A stretch of DNA of 64,000 nt from Pedobacter nyackensis (GTDB lineage Bacteria > Bacteroidota > Bacteroidia > Sphingobacteriales > Sphingobacteriaceae), in contig NZ_FWYB01000008.1 in NCBI RefSeq assembly GCF_900176505.1, positions 186,001 through 250,000 on the forward strand, in the 5' to 3' direction. The translations under genes were made by a program, and so were the position numbers. Of the stretch, positions 1 through 9,417 are shown in pieces. How positions within the stretch are numbered: position 1 is the stretch's first letter; each line of letters starts with the position of its first letter. The notes below the pieces were generated by a model, which saw only the letters and a list, made by a program, of their open reading frames with translations, ran no database searches and was not told the DNA's origin.

Positions 1-1
1 C

Positions 2-2437
2 TGGAAGGTAGAAAATCATGCAATGATCTCCATGCAGGGTGATATGACCATTGCATATAGAGTGACTTTACCGGAAATCGGCACACAATCCACAGCGGAA
101 TTTGAAGCAGGACACCAGGCTTTTGTTAAGGCTTTGCGGGTGTTAACTCCTGGTACAGTTTTTCATAAAGCAGATTGGGTGACCAAAGCAGAAGCGAGGA
201 CTATTGATGAAAAAAGCATTAAAAGCATTTTGTCCAATGCTTCGGATCAGTTCTTTAAGGGGCGACCATACTTAGCGCATGAGTGTTTTATCTTTCTGAC
301 TCAAAAACCCGCGAGTAGAAAACTCTCCTCTTCGTCCTATTCCAATATCCTGCGCAAATCCATTGCCCCGGTACAGATGCAGGATGAAAAACGGTTTGCA
401 AACTTTTTATCAGCTTGCGGACAATTTCAGCGTATCCTTTCGGATAGCAGTGGTGTACGCTTGCAGCGGCTGACTGATGATGAACTAGCTGGAACAGCAA
501 ACAAACCAGGCATCATTGAAAAATATTGCTTCTTGTTAAACCCTGGTCAGCATTCCATAATCCGAGACATTCATATCAAAGACCAGATCAGAGTCGGTGA
601 AAAGCTGGTAGAGCTATACACGCTTGCCGATGCAGTAAACTTGCCTGCATTTTGCGGTTCACGCATCAATTATGACCCCTACTCTACTGACCGCAGCACT
701 TTTAGTATTGGTTTTTCCAGTCCTTTGGGACAGCTTTTAAATTGTAACCACATCTTTAACCAATACATTTTTATAGATGATCCCCGCAAAACGCTGAAGC
801 AGTTGGAAGCCAAAAAACTACGTTTGCAATCCTTATCTGCCTATTCCCGTGAAAACGCCATTGGCCGTGATGCCTGCAATGATTTTTTAAACGAAGCAAT
901 TGCTACGCAGAAACTTCCGGTCAAAGCGCATTTCAATGTGCTGGCTTGGGCTGATGATCCGGTTGAATTTTCCGAACTGAAAAACAAGGTCAGCGCTGCC
1001 ATGTCAGCTATGGATGTGACCTGCAAACAAGAAACCGATGGCGCCCCTCAAGTATGGTTTGCCGGAATGCCTGGTAATGAAGCTGATTTCCCCATGAATG
1101 ATACTTTTGATACGTTCGCAGAACAAGCCGCCTGCTTCCTGAACATGGAAAGTGCTTGCAGATCTGATGGTGCTGGTTTACGTTTAGGGGACAGACTTCA
1201 GGGAAGACCTGTCTATATTGACCTTTTTAACGGACCGATGAAATCCGGACTAATTACCAACCGGAATTTATTTATCTGTGGTGGAAGTGGCGGAGGTAAA
1301 TCGACAGCTATGAACCATATGCTGCGCACCCTGTATGAGGATGGTACCCACTGTGTGACTATTGATATTGGTGGAAGCTATAAAGGCCTTTGCGATTTGG
1401 TAGGTGGTTATTATTTTACCTACACAGAAAAAGATCCGATCTGCTTTAATCCTTTTTATATCGGCGCAGGGGACGAACTGGATATCGAGAAAAAGGAAAG
1501 CCTGAAAACCTTGCTCATTGCTTTGTGGAAGAAAGACAGCGAGAGCTATAACCGCAGTGAATACGTAGCGATCTCCAATGCCATTACCTTATACTATGAA
1601 CATTTAACAACATATCCTGATGTGTTTCCTGGCTTCAATTCTTTCTACGATTTTCTGATGGAAGAATACCTGGTGGTGTTGAAGAACGGAGACGTAAAGG
1701 AAAAGGAATTTGATTTTTCAAACTTCCTATATGTTTTAAATCCTTATTACAAGGGCGGTGAATTTGATTATTTGCTCAATGCCACAGAAAACCTTGACCT
1801 GCTGAATGAACGCTTTATTGTTTTCGAATTGGACAACATCAAATCGCACGAGATTTTGTTCCCGGTGGTGACTATTATCATTATGGAAATGTTCATTTCC
1901 AAGATGCGCAAGCTCAAAGGCAAACGTAAGATATTGGCAATTGATGAAGCTTGGGTAGCCATTGCCAAGAGTGGCATGGCTAATTTTATCCGCTACCTCT
2001 ATAAAACAGTTCGGAAGTTCAATGGGATTGCGGCACTCATTACCCAGGAGGTTGATGATCTGATTTCCTCCCCCATCATCAAAGAAACGGTGATCAATCT
2101 TTCAGATACAAAAATACTGTTAGACATGCGCAAGTTCATGAACAAATTCGATAAAGTACAGGAAGTGCTGGGCTTATCCGAGAAAGCAAAAACGCTGTTG
2201 CTATCGCTCAACAAGGCCAATGAGGAAGGTAAAGTATACCGTGAAATGTTCATCGATCAGGGTGGTCAGCGCCTAAATGTTTACCGGAACGAGTTAAGTC
2301 TTGAAGAGTACTTGGTGTACACAACCGAAGAAACAGAAAAACTTAAAGTCCAGGAGTTTACCGCAAGGTATGGAGACATCGTCAAAGGGGTCACCGCCCT
2401 CGCAGCGGAGATCCGTACCGGAATTACCATTTTATAA
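2..2437 (+). CDS. traG: Conjugation ATPase TraG (VirB4-like), 5' end outside window
   Basis: The reading frame is open to the left edge, so the N-terminus is missing; the first internal Met is at base 23. The visible ~811 residues match the Bacteroidetes TraG family, the VirB4-type ATPase that energises type IV secretion at the inner membrane. Walker A is GGSGGGKST near residue 420 (numbered from the Met at 23) and Walker B is KILAIDEAW near 637. An N-terminal stretch typical of TraG (GDMTIAYRVTLPEI) is present at the start. It leads a tightly spaced + strand tra operon that continues to TraM. Identity is firm; only the true start is unknown. Confidence 0.93.
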   Translation, partial: WKVENHAMISMQGDMTIAYRVTLPEIGTQSTAEFEAGHQAFVKALRVLTPGTVFHKADWVTKAEARTIDEKSIKSILSNASDQFFKGRPYLAHECFIFLTQKPASRKLSSSSYSNILRKSIAPVQMQDEKRFANFLSACGQFQRILSDSSGVRLQRLTDDELAGTANKPGIIEKYCFLLNPGQHSIIRDIHIKDQIRVGEKLVELYTLADAVNLPAFCGSRINYDPYSTDRSTFSIGFSSPLGQLLNCNHIFNQYIFIDDPRKTLKQLEAKKLRLQSLSAYSRENAIGRDACNDFLNEAIATQKLPVKAHFNVLAWADDPVEFSELKNKVSAAMSAMDVTCKQETDGAPQVWFAGMPGNEADFPMNDTFDTFAEQAACFLNMESACRSDGAGLRLGDRLQGRPVYIDLFNGPMKSGLITNRNLFICGGSGGGKSTAMNHMLRTLYEDGTHCVTIDIGGSYKGLCDLVGGYYFTYTEKDPICFNPFYIGAGDELDIEKKESLKTLLIALWKKDSESYNRSEYVAISNAITLYYEHLTTYPDVFPGFNSFYDFLMEEYLVVLKNGDVKEKEFDFSNFLYVLNPYYKGGEFDYLLNATENLDLLNERFIVFELDNIKSHEILFPVVTIIIMEMFISKMRKLKGKRKILAIDEAWVAIAKSGMANFIRYLYKTVRKFNGIAALITQEVDDLISSPIIKETVINLSDTKILLDMRKFMNKFDKVQEVLGLSEKAKTLLLSLNKANEEGKVYREMFIDQGGQRLNVYRNELSLEEYLVYTTEETEKLKVQEFTARYGDIVKGVTALAAEIRTGITIL

Positions 2438-2471
2438 CCGTTTAATCTTTAAAAAACAAAAATCTAATCCA

Positions 2472-2852
2472 ATGAAATCATTCTCAAAAATCCAGTTTTT
2501 TATCATGGCTATTGCAGCCATCCTATTTAATGCCTGCAATAACGGTAACCAGCCCAGCCTAGATGGCACTTATATCAATCATGCCGAAGGCGAATTCAGT
2601 ATCGCTGATGATACCCTTGAGGTGGAACATGTGCAGCAACGGCACTACCTGATTCACCGTAAAACAGGTTTCAGAATAAAAAATGAGGCTGGCAAGCCCG
2701 GAAAATTACAACAGGAAAGCGAAGAATGGAAAGCAGAATATGATATAGGCTCGATGAGCATGACTGAAAACAAGAAAGCGAGGGTGATTTCATTTGACCC
2801 TGATAAGGGGGTATTAATGCTTGAGAACAGCAAATACCAGCGTATCAATTAA
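2472..2852 (+). CDS. Small lipoprotein of the tra operon
   Basis: About 126 residues. The frame extends upstream into traG, but the start at 2472 gives a proper lipoprotein signal peptide (MKSFSKIQFFIMAIAAILFNAC) with the lipidated Cys near residue 22, and lies 34 bases after the traG stop. The mature part is hydrophilic with no motif I recognise. Its position between TraG and the TraI-like protein is where other Bacteroidetes elements carry a small accessory gene. It is probably an envelope-anchored accessory of the mating apparatus; the exact role is unknown. Confidence 0.7.
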   Translation: MKSFSKIQFFIMAIAAILFNACNNGNQPSLDGTYINHAEGEFSIADDTLEVEHVQQRHYLIHRKTGFRIKNEAGKPGKLQQESEEWKAEYDIGSMSMTENKKARVISFDPDKGVLMLENSKYQRIN

Positions 2853-2866
2853 CAAATTTATTTACA

Positions 2867-3565
2867 ATGAGAATTAAGAAATATATGAGAACCTATATGG
2901 TTGTCCTGCCCCTTAGTGCCATGACTTTGCTGGTTGCATTGCCCACCGGGGCAAATGCACAGCTGGCCATTGCCGAAGTGATCAAAGCAGGAGTAAAAAA
3001 AGTAATCAAAGCCGTTGACCTGAAGGTACAGCGCTTGCAGAATCAAACCATCTGGCTACAGAATGCACAAAAGGTAATTGAAAATCAATTGTCCAAATTG
3101 AAGCTGACCGAGATCTCTGACTGGACAGAACGTCAGCGAAAGCTCTATGCAGGTTATTATGATGAGCTGCATAGAGTAAAGTCACTGATCTCTACTTACA
3201 AGCGGATCAAAGACCTGGCCCAGACGCAAGCTGAGATTGTGAAAGAATACAACTGGGCCAGCACTTTATTTAAAAAGGACAAACATTTCAGTGTAGATGA
3301 ACTGCTACACATGGAAGAAATCTACAGGGGCATTCTGGATGCCAGTATCCGAAACTTAGATCAGGTATTTGTGGTCATTAATTCTTTCAAAACGCAAATG
3401 ACTGACGCCAAACGGTTGGAACTGATCAGCGAAGCGGCGCAGCAAATGGATCAGAACTATGCAGATTTACGTCAATTTAATGAACAGAATGTAACCCTCA
3501 GCATCCAACGTTCCAAATCTGCACTGGAGGTTAAAAAAATAAAAGAGATCTATGAAGTCCAGTAA
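2867..3565 (+). CDS. Conjugal transfer protein, TraI-like (Bacteroidetes type), exported
   Basis: 232 residues with an N-terminal signal peptide (hydrophobic to about residue 30, ending GANAQ), followed by a long alpha-helical, coiled-coil-prone domain. The position after traG and the helical composition fit the Bacteroidetes element protein TraI, a periplasmic component unrelated to the F-plasmid relaxase. It resembles the next two genes in layout (signal peptide, VISKGYNSVKNI-like helix, LDQLVMVI-like segment), suggesting an expanded family. The last bases overlap the next gene by 14 nt, implying translational coupling. The name is by position and pattern, not by a database match. Confidence 0.65.
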   Translation: MRIKKYMRTYMVVLPLSAMTLLVALPTGANAQLAIAEVIKAGVKKVIKAVDLKVQRLQNQTIWLQNAQKVIENQLSKLKLTEISDWTERQRKLYAGYYDELHRVKSLISTYKRIKDLAQTQAEIVKEYNWASTLFKKDKHFSVDELLHMEEIYRGILDASIRNLDQVFVVINSFKTQMTDAKRLELISEAAQQMDQNYADLRQFNEQNVTLSIQRSKSALEVKKIKEIYEVQ

Positions 3566-4202
3566 GCTAAAACTCGCCTTATGTCTGTTTTTAGGAATGA
3601 TGGTCATGGCTCCCACTCTTCAGGCACAGACCTGGTCAGAATGGTTTTCTCAAAAGAAAACACAGAAAAAGTATTTATTGCAACAGATTGCAGCCTTACA
3701 GGTATACATCGGCTATGCAAAAAAAGGCTATGATATCGTAGGTTCAGGTTTGCAAACGGTAAAGGATATTTCTAACGGTGAATTTAAACTGCATAACTCA
3801 TTTATCAGTTCACTAAAGCAGGTTAGCCCAGCCATTCGTAATGATGTCCGTATTGCTGAAATCATCGCCTTGCAAATCTCTATTGTAAAAGCCTTTGGTG
3901 GGATTAAAAATACGCCTTTGTTGTCGGCTGATCAGCTGGGCTATATCACTTTAGTGTATGAAGAGGTAATTAGAGATTGTTTTACAGATCTGGAAGAGTT
4001 GCTATTGGTGATTACCTCCGGTAAACTGGAAATGAAGGATGATGAGCGCTTAGTCAGACTGAACAGTATTTATGAAAACATGCTCGATAAATCCACCTTT
4101 ACGCAATCTTTTTGTACTGAGGCTGTACAGCTGATCCGTCAGCGGGAGCTAGAGCGAAATGAGATCGATGCCATGATCCGAATGTTTCATTTTAAAGAAT
4201 AA
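3552..4202 (+). CDS. Exported helical protein of the tra operon (paralogue 1)
   Basis: 216 residues with a signal peptide cleaved near LQAQ (residue 26). The mature part is helical and shares blocks with the next gene: a KKGYDIV/KKGYEVV segment, NGEFKLHNSF versus QGNFSLHEVF, a D-L-EELLLVIT versus D-LDQLVMVIT segment, and DDERL. The two are clearly paralogues. Related proteins in Sphingobacteriaceae are often labelled TerB-like, but I see no evidence of tellurite function. The tra context suggests a periplasmic structural role in mating-pair formation. Confidence 0.65.
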   Translation: MKSSKLKLALCLFLGMMVMAPTLQAQTWSEWFSQKKTQKKYLLQQIAALQVYIGYAKKGYDIVGSGLQTVKDISNGEFKLHNSFISSLKQVSPAIRNDVRIAEIIALQISIVKAFGGIKNTPLLSADQLGYITLVYEEVIRDCFTDLEELLLVITSGKLEMKDDERLVRLNSIYENMLDKSTFTQSFCTEAVQLIRQRELERNEIDAMIRMFHFKE

Positions 4203-4206
4203 GCCC

Positions 4207-4833
4207 ATGAAGAAGATCATTTTAATATTCATGCTGATGGCGGCCTTTGCCGGAATCAGCTACGGTCAATCGCAGGAAGTACAGCAATTGCTGTTAAATG
4301 TGGAAAAACTCAGCCAGATGAAAAACATCCTTTCGGATATGAAAAAAGGCTATGAAGTAGTATCCAAAGGATATAACTCCGTGAAAAATATTGCTCAAGG
4401 CAATTTCTCTCTGCACGAAGTATTTTTAGATGCTATGATGCTGGTTAGCCCTGAAGTAAAGAAATACCGTCGGATTGCGGACATCATCACATACCAGTCG
4501 GATATTGTATCTGAGTATAAATCGGCTTTTAATCGGTTCCGTTCCGGTGGAAATTTTACCATTTCCGAGCTAGATTATTTAAGCAAGGTCTATTCCCAAT
4601 TGTTTAACCAGAGCCTTGATAACCTAGATCAACTGGTTATGGTCATTACAGCGAACAAACTGCGCATGTCTGACGATGAACGCTTGCAGGCCATTGACCG
4701 GATCTTTGCAGATACGGAAGATAAACTGATGTTTTTACGGTCATTTAATCAAAAGACAAGCATCCTAAACCTTCAGCGTGCCAGGGAAAAGGCTGACATC
4801 TCCGGGCTTCAACAATTTTATAAACCTAACTAA
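4207..4833 (+). CDS. Exported helical protein of the tra operon (paralogue 2)
   Basis: 208 residues with signal peptide MKKIILIFMLMAAFAGISYG. It shares the conserved segments of the preceding gene (KKGYEVVSKGYNSVKNI, LHEVFLDAM, LDQLVMVIT, MSDDERLQAID), so the two arose by duplication and are kept side by side. The start lies 4 bases after the upstream stop and the stop is 6 bases before traJ. The role is inferred from context as a periplasmic component of the conjugation machine. Confidence 0.65.
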   Translation: MKKIILIFMLMAAFAGISYGQSQEVQQLLLNVEKLSQMKNILSDMKKGYEVVSKGYNSVKNIAQGNFSLHEVFLDAMMLVSPEVKKYRRIADIITYQSDIVSEYKSAFNRFRSGGNFTISELDYLSKVYSQLFNQSLDNLDQLVMVITANKLRMSDDERLQAIDRIFADTEDKLMFLRSFNQKTSILNLQRAREKADISGLQQFYKPN

Positions 4834-4839
4834 ACAATC

Positions 4840-6036
4840 ATGTACAGATCAATTTTTAATACCGTATTATTTGCGGTACTGGCCACGTTGTTGCCTTTTA
4901 TTGCCTATGCGCAGAGTGGTGGCGGCCTCGCTGGCTCGATCAATGGCATGCAACCGGTACTGGATAATGTCTACAACGACATGCTTCCCTTATGTGGTAA
5001 GCTTATTGGGGTAGCCCGAGGCCTGGCAGGCTTTGGTGCCTTATGGTATATCGCTTCACGGGTATGGCGCAACATTGCCAATGCCGAGCCCGTGGACTTT
5101 TACCCTTTACTTCGCCCCTTTGCATTGGGCATGGCCATCCTACTTTTCCCCATGGTGATCGGAGTTATGAACGGCATTCTTCAACCTATAGTTAGCGCAA
5201 CTGGCGGGATGGTGAAAGACTCAAATCGAGCGATTGAGGCCTTGCTGAAACAAAAAGAAGCTGCAGTAAAAAAAAGCAAACAATGGCAAATGTATGTAGG
5301 AGACAGCGGCTATGGCGATAGCAACAAGTGGTACAAATTTACCCATCCCAAAGACCCAGAACGTGATAAAGAAGGTGTTTTTGAAGGATTGGGTAATGAT
5401 GTAAAGTTCTGGATGGACAAACAGAGCTACAATTTTCGCAATACCATTAAGCAATGGATGAGTGAGGTATTGCAGGTCTTATTTGCGGCAGCAGCCCTTT
5501 GTATCAACACCATCCGCACCTTTTATTTAATCGTGCTGGCCATATTGGGGCCATTGGTCTTTGGCTTTGCCGTGTATGATGGTTTCCAGCATACTTTAAC
5601 CGTCTGGATTGCCCGCTACGTTAACATTTTTATGTGGCTGCCTGTTGCCAACATCTTTGGCAGTATTCTCGGAAAGATACAGGAAAACATGCTAAAAATA
5701 GACATATCACAGATCGGACTAGAAGGTGATACCTTTTTCAGTGCCCAGGACACGAGCTATCTTGTGTTTTTGGTGATTGGTATAGTCGGTTATTTCACTG
5801 TACCTAATGTAGCCAATTATATTGTTCATGCTGGTGGCGGAAATGCCATGCTCCAAAAAGTCAACACGCTTGTAACGGGTGGTACTAATAAAGCTGTTGG
5901 AGCAGCTCAAGGCGCTGCAGGTATGATCGTAGACCGATTCGATAACGCAAGATCCAACCTCTCACAGGGTATGGCAGAAGCAGCAGGCAATGACTATTTC
6001 AAAGATAAAGTATCAGGTAACTCTAAAAACTCCTAA
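4840..6036 (+). CDS. traJ: Conjugative transposon protein TraJ (polytopic membrane protein)
   Basis: 398 residues, starting with a signal-like hydrophobic helix (to IAYAQ), then clustered membrane segments near residues 60-80, 90-120 and 205-330, and a C-terminal small-residue tail. The sequence VRNI/AEPVDFYPLLRPF and the FGFAVYDGFQHTLTVWIARYVNIFMWLP region are typical of Bacteroidetes TraJ, which corresponds to the VirB6-type inner-membrane channel component. It is followed after 3 bases by traK. Confidence in the family is high. Confidence 0.85.
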   Translation: MYRSIFNTVLFAVLATLLPFIAYAQSGGGLAGSINGMQPVLDNVYNDMLPLCGKLIGVARGLAGFGALWYIASRVWRNIANAEPVDFYPLLRPFALGMAILLFPMVIGVMNGILQPIVSATGGMVKDSNRAIEALLKQKEAAVKKSKQWQMYVGDSGYGDSNKWYKFTHPKDPERDKEGVFEGLGNDVKFWMDKQSYNFRNTIKQWMSEVLQVLFAAAALCINTIRTFYLIVLAILGPLVFGFAVYDGFQHTLTVWIARYVNIFMWLPVANIFGSILGKIQENMLKIDISQIGLEGDTFFSAQDTSYLVFLVIGIVGYFTVPNVANYIVHAGGGNAMLQKVNTLVTGGTNKAVGAAQGAAGMIVDRFDNARSNLSQGMAEAAGNDYFKDKVSGNSKNS

Positions 6037-6039
6037 CCT

Positions 6040-6666
6040 ATGTTTACACAACTTAAAAATATAGACAGTGCTTTTCAGCACATCAAGCGATTTAGTATCT
6101 TTTTCCTGCTTGCCAATCTCCTGACTATTTGTTTTGGTATCTATAAATTTTGCCAGGTCCTACATAACAACAGTCAACGTATATATATACTATATAATGG
6201 CAAGGTGCTGGAAGCCATCGCATCAGATAAGAAAAGTAATTTGGAAGTAGAGCTGAGGGATCATATCAAGACCTTTCACCAGTACTTTTTTACTTTAAGT
6301 CCTGACGACAAGGCTATACAAGCCCGCGTTTCCAAAGCCCTCTACCTGGCCGATGAATCCGCTAAAAAACAGCATGACAATTTAAAAGAATCGGGTTATT
6401 ACAACAACCTGATCTCAGCAAATATTTCCCAGGAGATCAATATCGACAGCATCCGGCTGAACATCAACAATTACCCCTACACTTTTACCTGTTATGCTAC
6501 AGAAAATCTCATTCGGGCAAGCAGTACCGTTACACGGAAGCTGGTTACCCAGGGTGAAGTCAGAGATTTAAAGGCACAAACTGACAACAATCCACATGGC
6601 TTTTTGATCCAAAAATGGGAAACGCTAATCAATACTGATATCAATCCTAAAGCGATGCAGCCATGA
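6040..6666 (+). CDS. traK: Conjugative transposon protein TraK (VirB8-like)
   Basis: 208 residues with one N-terminal transmembrane helix (about residues 20-40) and a periplasmic domain. The N-terminal pattern MFTQLKNIDSAFQHIKRFS is characteristic of Bacteroidetes TraK, and the size is normal for the family. TraK is thought to occupy the VirB8 position, linking the inner-membrane channel to the periplasmic core. The stop overlaps the next start by 4 nt (ATGA). Confidence 0.85.
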   Translation: MFTQLKNIDSAFQHIKRFSIFFLLANLLTICFGIYKFCQVLHNNSQRIYILYNGKVLEAIASDKKSNLEVELRDHIKTFHQYFFTLSPDDKAIQARVSKALYLADESAKKQHDNLKESGYYNNLISANISQEINIDSIRLNINNYPYTFTCYATENLIRASSTVTRKLVTQGEVRDLKAQTDNNPHGFLIQKWETLINTDINPKAMQP

Positions 6667-6887
6667 ACATATTCAGACAGACCAAAGACAAGCTAAGCAA
6701 TGGGCAAGAGCAGACAGCTGAAAAAATAGCGGATAAAATTGTGAAAGCTCAAAGAAAGGTAGCCGATTACCTGAGTAGTAAAACCGCTGGCATATCTGTT
6801 AAAACCTGGCGTTTGCTACTTATTGGTTTTTGCATCCTATTCGGTGGCTATTGTATTTACCTGCTTGCGCAGGTCTTTAACAATTAA
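6663..6887 (+). CDS. Small membrane protein at the TraL position
   Basis: 74 residues. The first 45 are charged and helical, followed by one hydrophobic segment (LLLIGFCILFGGYCIYLLAQ, about residues 50-69). It starts within the traK stop codon and precedes traM, exactly where Bacteroidetes elements carry the short TraL gene. It is too short for a firm family call; a bitopic inner-membrane accessory is likely. Confidence 0.6.
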   Translation: MNIFRQTKDKLSNGQEQTAEKIADKIVKAQRKVADYLSSKTAGISVKTWRLLLIGFCILFGGYCIYLLAQVFNN

Positions 6888-6959
6888 AACGGCGAAGCCA
6901 TTTTGAAAACCAATTCATGTTAAACACGAACAATATTTAAACCAAAAAAAGAAGAATTT

Positions 6960-8015
6960 ATGAGTAAAAGAATGGAAAAACGCAGGATTTTATTATTCCT
7001 GCCCTTACTGGCACTGCCTTTTATGGCGCTGGGCTTTAAAGTCCTTGGTGGCGGCAATGCTGAAACAACAGATACTTTAGTTTCGCCAAAAGGCATCAAT
7101 ACAGCTTTACCCGATGCCGCTTTTAAAAAAGAAGTACCTATTGATAAAATGGGTATTTACAACCAAACCAAGCGAGACTCTACCGCTTCAGCAGATAATG
7201 GTTTTGATGCGATTGTCGGGAAGTTAGGGTTTTCCGGCGCTGAAGATATCCAAACCGGGCAAATCAATGAAAAACTTGCGATCATTAACCGGGAGATCAA
7301 TACACCTTATGTAACGCCACAAGGACATACAGAACCGGTTAAAAGTTATGGTCCTGCAAATGAATCCATGTCAAAAGATGTGGCAAAGCTGGAAATGCTG
7401 ATGAAAAATATGAAAGACAGCAGTGCTGAAGATGCTGAAATGAAGCAGCTATCTACCATCCTGCAAAGCATTCAGGAAATCCAGAACCCGGAACTGGCCA
7501 GGCAAAAGTATCCCAAAGCCCCAATATCAGAAGTCGACAGCTTATTTAAAGCTATTCCAGCAGTGATTGCAGAAAATCAAAAAGCCACACAAGGATCAGT
7601 TGTTAAACTGCGTTTACTGGACACAATTGTAATTAATGGACAGTTAATCCCAAAAGACCATGAAGTGTATGGACTGGCTGAGTTTAGTAATCAAAGGCTG
7701 AATCTGGAGATCAGAAATATCCGTTTGAGCAATCAGATTATTCCAGTAAACCTCACCGTATTCGACAAAAGGGATGCCATGCGTGGCATTAATGCTCCTG
7801 AAGCGCTGTTAACCGATGCGGTAAATTCCGGTGGCTCTGATGCTATCGGAGGCATGGGTATAATGGGTTTTGATCAGAGTTTAACTACGCAAATTGCTGG
7901 TGCCGGAATAGATGCAGCTAAATCGCTCTTTACCAAAAAGCTCAGGCGCATTAGACAAAAGCTAAAAGCTGGTTATCCCCTATTGCTACGTGACAATACT
8001 AAAAAGTTAAAGTAG
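6960..8015 (+). CDS. traM: Conjugative transposon protein TraM (VirB10-like)
   Basis: 351 residues with a single N-terminal transmembrane helix (about residues 9-27) and a long low-complexity periplasmic stretch. The C-terminal domain contains VKLRLLDTIVINGQLIPKDH and the terminal KLKAGYPLLLRD typical of Bacteroidetes TraM. TraM is the VirB10-like protein spanning the periplasm. The C-terminus looks complete. TraN (VirB9-like) normally comes next in this family of elements, but here the next gene is unrelated. Confidence 0.85.
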   Translation: MSKRMEKRRILLFLPLLALPFMALGFKVLGGGNAETTDTLVSPKGINTALPDAAFKKEVPIDKMGIYNQTKRDSTASADNGFDAIVGKLGFSGAEDIQTGQINEKLAIINREINTPYVTPQGHTEPVKSYGPANESMSKDVAKLEMLMKNMKDSSAEDAEMKQLSTILQSIQEIQNPELARQKYPKAPISEVDSLFKAIPAVIAENQKATQGSVVKLRLLDTIVINGQLIPKDHEVYGLAEFSNQRLNLEIRNIRLSNQIIPVNLTVFDKRDAMRGINAPEALLTDAVNSGGSDAIGGMGIMGFDQSLTTQIAGAGIDAAKSLFTKKLRRIRQKLKAGYPLLLRDNTKKLK

Positions 8016-8102
8016 CATGAGTGGCCAAAAAATTAAGGCTAGTCTATAAATATAGCCTAGCACCCTATTAACATGATTAGATCATATTTAAACCATAAAA
8101 AC

Positions 8103-9089
8103 ATGAATAAAAACAGTTTGGAGGACTTCAGAGCAGAAGCCAAAGCATTGAAAGTACCAGCCGAAATGGTTACTAAGGCTGAAGCATTAATGGAAAAAGG
8201 TTTACCCTATATCCAAATCAAAGATCAGCTACCTTCCCGCAAAGGCTATATGGAAGCCACCCTGCATATCAAACGATCCCAGCAGTCAGATTACTACTTT
8301 TTCAATAAATACGAACTGGCCTACAGCAAAGCGAAACCTCTTGAAGAAGGAAAAAATTACATGGTGATCTCCACTTCCGAAGATGGAAAAAAGCAATTCA
8401 AAAATTTCAAAAGTCCAATTGAGGCCATAGAAAATTTTCAAAAACGTGACGGCAACGCCGAACTGGCAATTGGTAAAAGTATAAAAGATTATCTTACTGT
8501 AGGCACAATGAAAGCAGGTACCGTAGATTACGTCAGCAAAGATTTTCAAACTACCTACTATAGTGATCCTATAAAAAATACCGTTTACGTAAATAAAGGC
8601 GTCGGTTTCAATTTAAAGCAAGGAGCCAATATGCTACAAGGCGGCTCCGCCTACCGTGATGACCTGGTTAGTCGTGTAGGTAAACAATACGAAGCATGGA
8701 ATACTTATGTCTTTGACAAACCAAGGGACAATTACGGGAACTTACAAATCAAACAATATAGTGAAGGATATGGCTTTAATCTGCAAAATGAACTACAAGG
8801 GTACAAAATCAAAGAACTGGATATGCCGGAAAAACTTGCAGGTATTATCAGTGATATGAAAGATGGGGAACGTCCTATTGTAACCGTAGTAAACAACAAT
8901 GATGAGGAGTTCAAAATGGCGATCAAAGCCATGCCGCGCTACGGAAACATCAATTTCTACCACCTAAATGGTCAAGCGGAGAAACGGGAGCAATTTCAGA
9001 AAGAAAACAAGTCGGAACTGGCACAGGAAAACACTTTTTCTAGGAAACTGAAACAGCAAAAGTCAGAAAATCAAGGATTAACTATGTAA
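8103..9089 (+). CDS. Hypothetical protein of the mobile element
   Basis: About 328 residues from Met 8103; an in-frame Met at 8073 would add 10 residues with no clear gain. It is soluble and charged. It contains two related segments of the type LHIKRSQQSDYYFFNKYEL and KAGTVDYVSKDFQTTYYSDP, each with aromatic residues, reminiscent of DNA-metabolism proteins on Bacteroidetes elements (DUF3945-like), but I cannot assign a family firmly. It replaces traN in the usual order. A terminator follows 16 bases after its stop and closes the tra transcript. Confidence 0.6.
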   Translation: MNKNSLEDFRAEAKALKVPAEMVTKAEALMEKGLPYIQIKDQLPSRKGYMEATLHIKRSQQSDYYFFNKYELAYSKAKPLEEGKNYMVISTSEDGKKQFKNFKSPIEAIENFQKRDGNAELAIGKSIKDYLTVGTMKAGTVDYVSKDFQTTYYSDPIKNTVYVNKGVGFNLKQGANMLQGGSAYRDDLVSRVGKQYEAWNTYVFDKPRDNYGNLQIKQYSEGYGFNLQNELQGYKIKELDMPEKLAGIISDMKDGERPIVTVVNNNDEEFKMAIKAMPRYGNINFYHLNGQAEKREQFQKENKSELAQENTFSRKLKQQKSENQGLTM

Positions 9090-9104
9090 CAACCTGTTGT
9101 AATC

Positions 9105-9137
9105 GGCTGTCGGATATAAAAATTCGGCAGCCTTTTT
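9105..9137 (+). terminator. Rho-independent terminator of the tra operon
   Basis: Inverted arms GGCTGTCG (9105-9112) and CGGCAGCC (9125-9132), with one G-T pair, are followed directly by TTTTT. It sits just after the 9089 stop and before the convergent gene at 9151. Confidence 0.75.
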
Positions 9138-9150
9138 CATTTTACAAGCT

Positions 9151-9417
9151 TTATCTCAATTGATTGAGATACGATAAATGCTCATCAATTTCATAATCTT
9201 CATTTGGCGAGCTTTCCCCGGTGATACAGGTAAAACAGGAAAACCCTGCATCAGCGCCACCCACAACCCAAATAGGATTCCCACATCTGCATTTTGTACC
9301 AGTAACAGCATGATGTAACACATCCCTTAAACGTTCCTCCACTTCCCGCTTCTTTTCAGACGGATTATTTTTAACGTATAAATCGACATATTTTTTAATC
9401 GATATGGGTTCAAACAT
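9151..9417 (-). CDS. Hypothetical protein with a four-cysteine zinc-ribbon-like site
   Basis: 88 residues on the opposite strand to its neighbours. The centre carries CRCG followed 16 residues later by CFTC, a CxC/CxxC arrangement that could bind zinc. Otherwise it is charged and helical, with no membrane segment. It lies between the tra operon and the second cluster of element genes and could be a small regulator or accessory, but no function can be assigned. Confidence 0.6.
   Translation of the reverse strand: MFEPISIKKYVDLYVKNNPSEKKREVEERLRDVLHHAVTGTKCRCGNPIWVVGGADAGFSCFTCITGESSPNEDYEIDEHLSYLNQLR

Noticed and set aside
2301-2471. Upstream extension of the lipoprotein frame into traG
   Set aside because: The extension overlaps traG, and the lipoprotein signal begins only at 2472.
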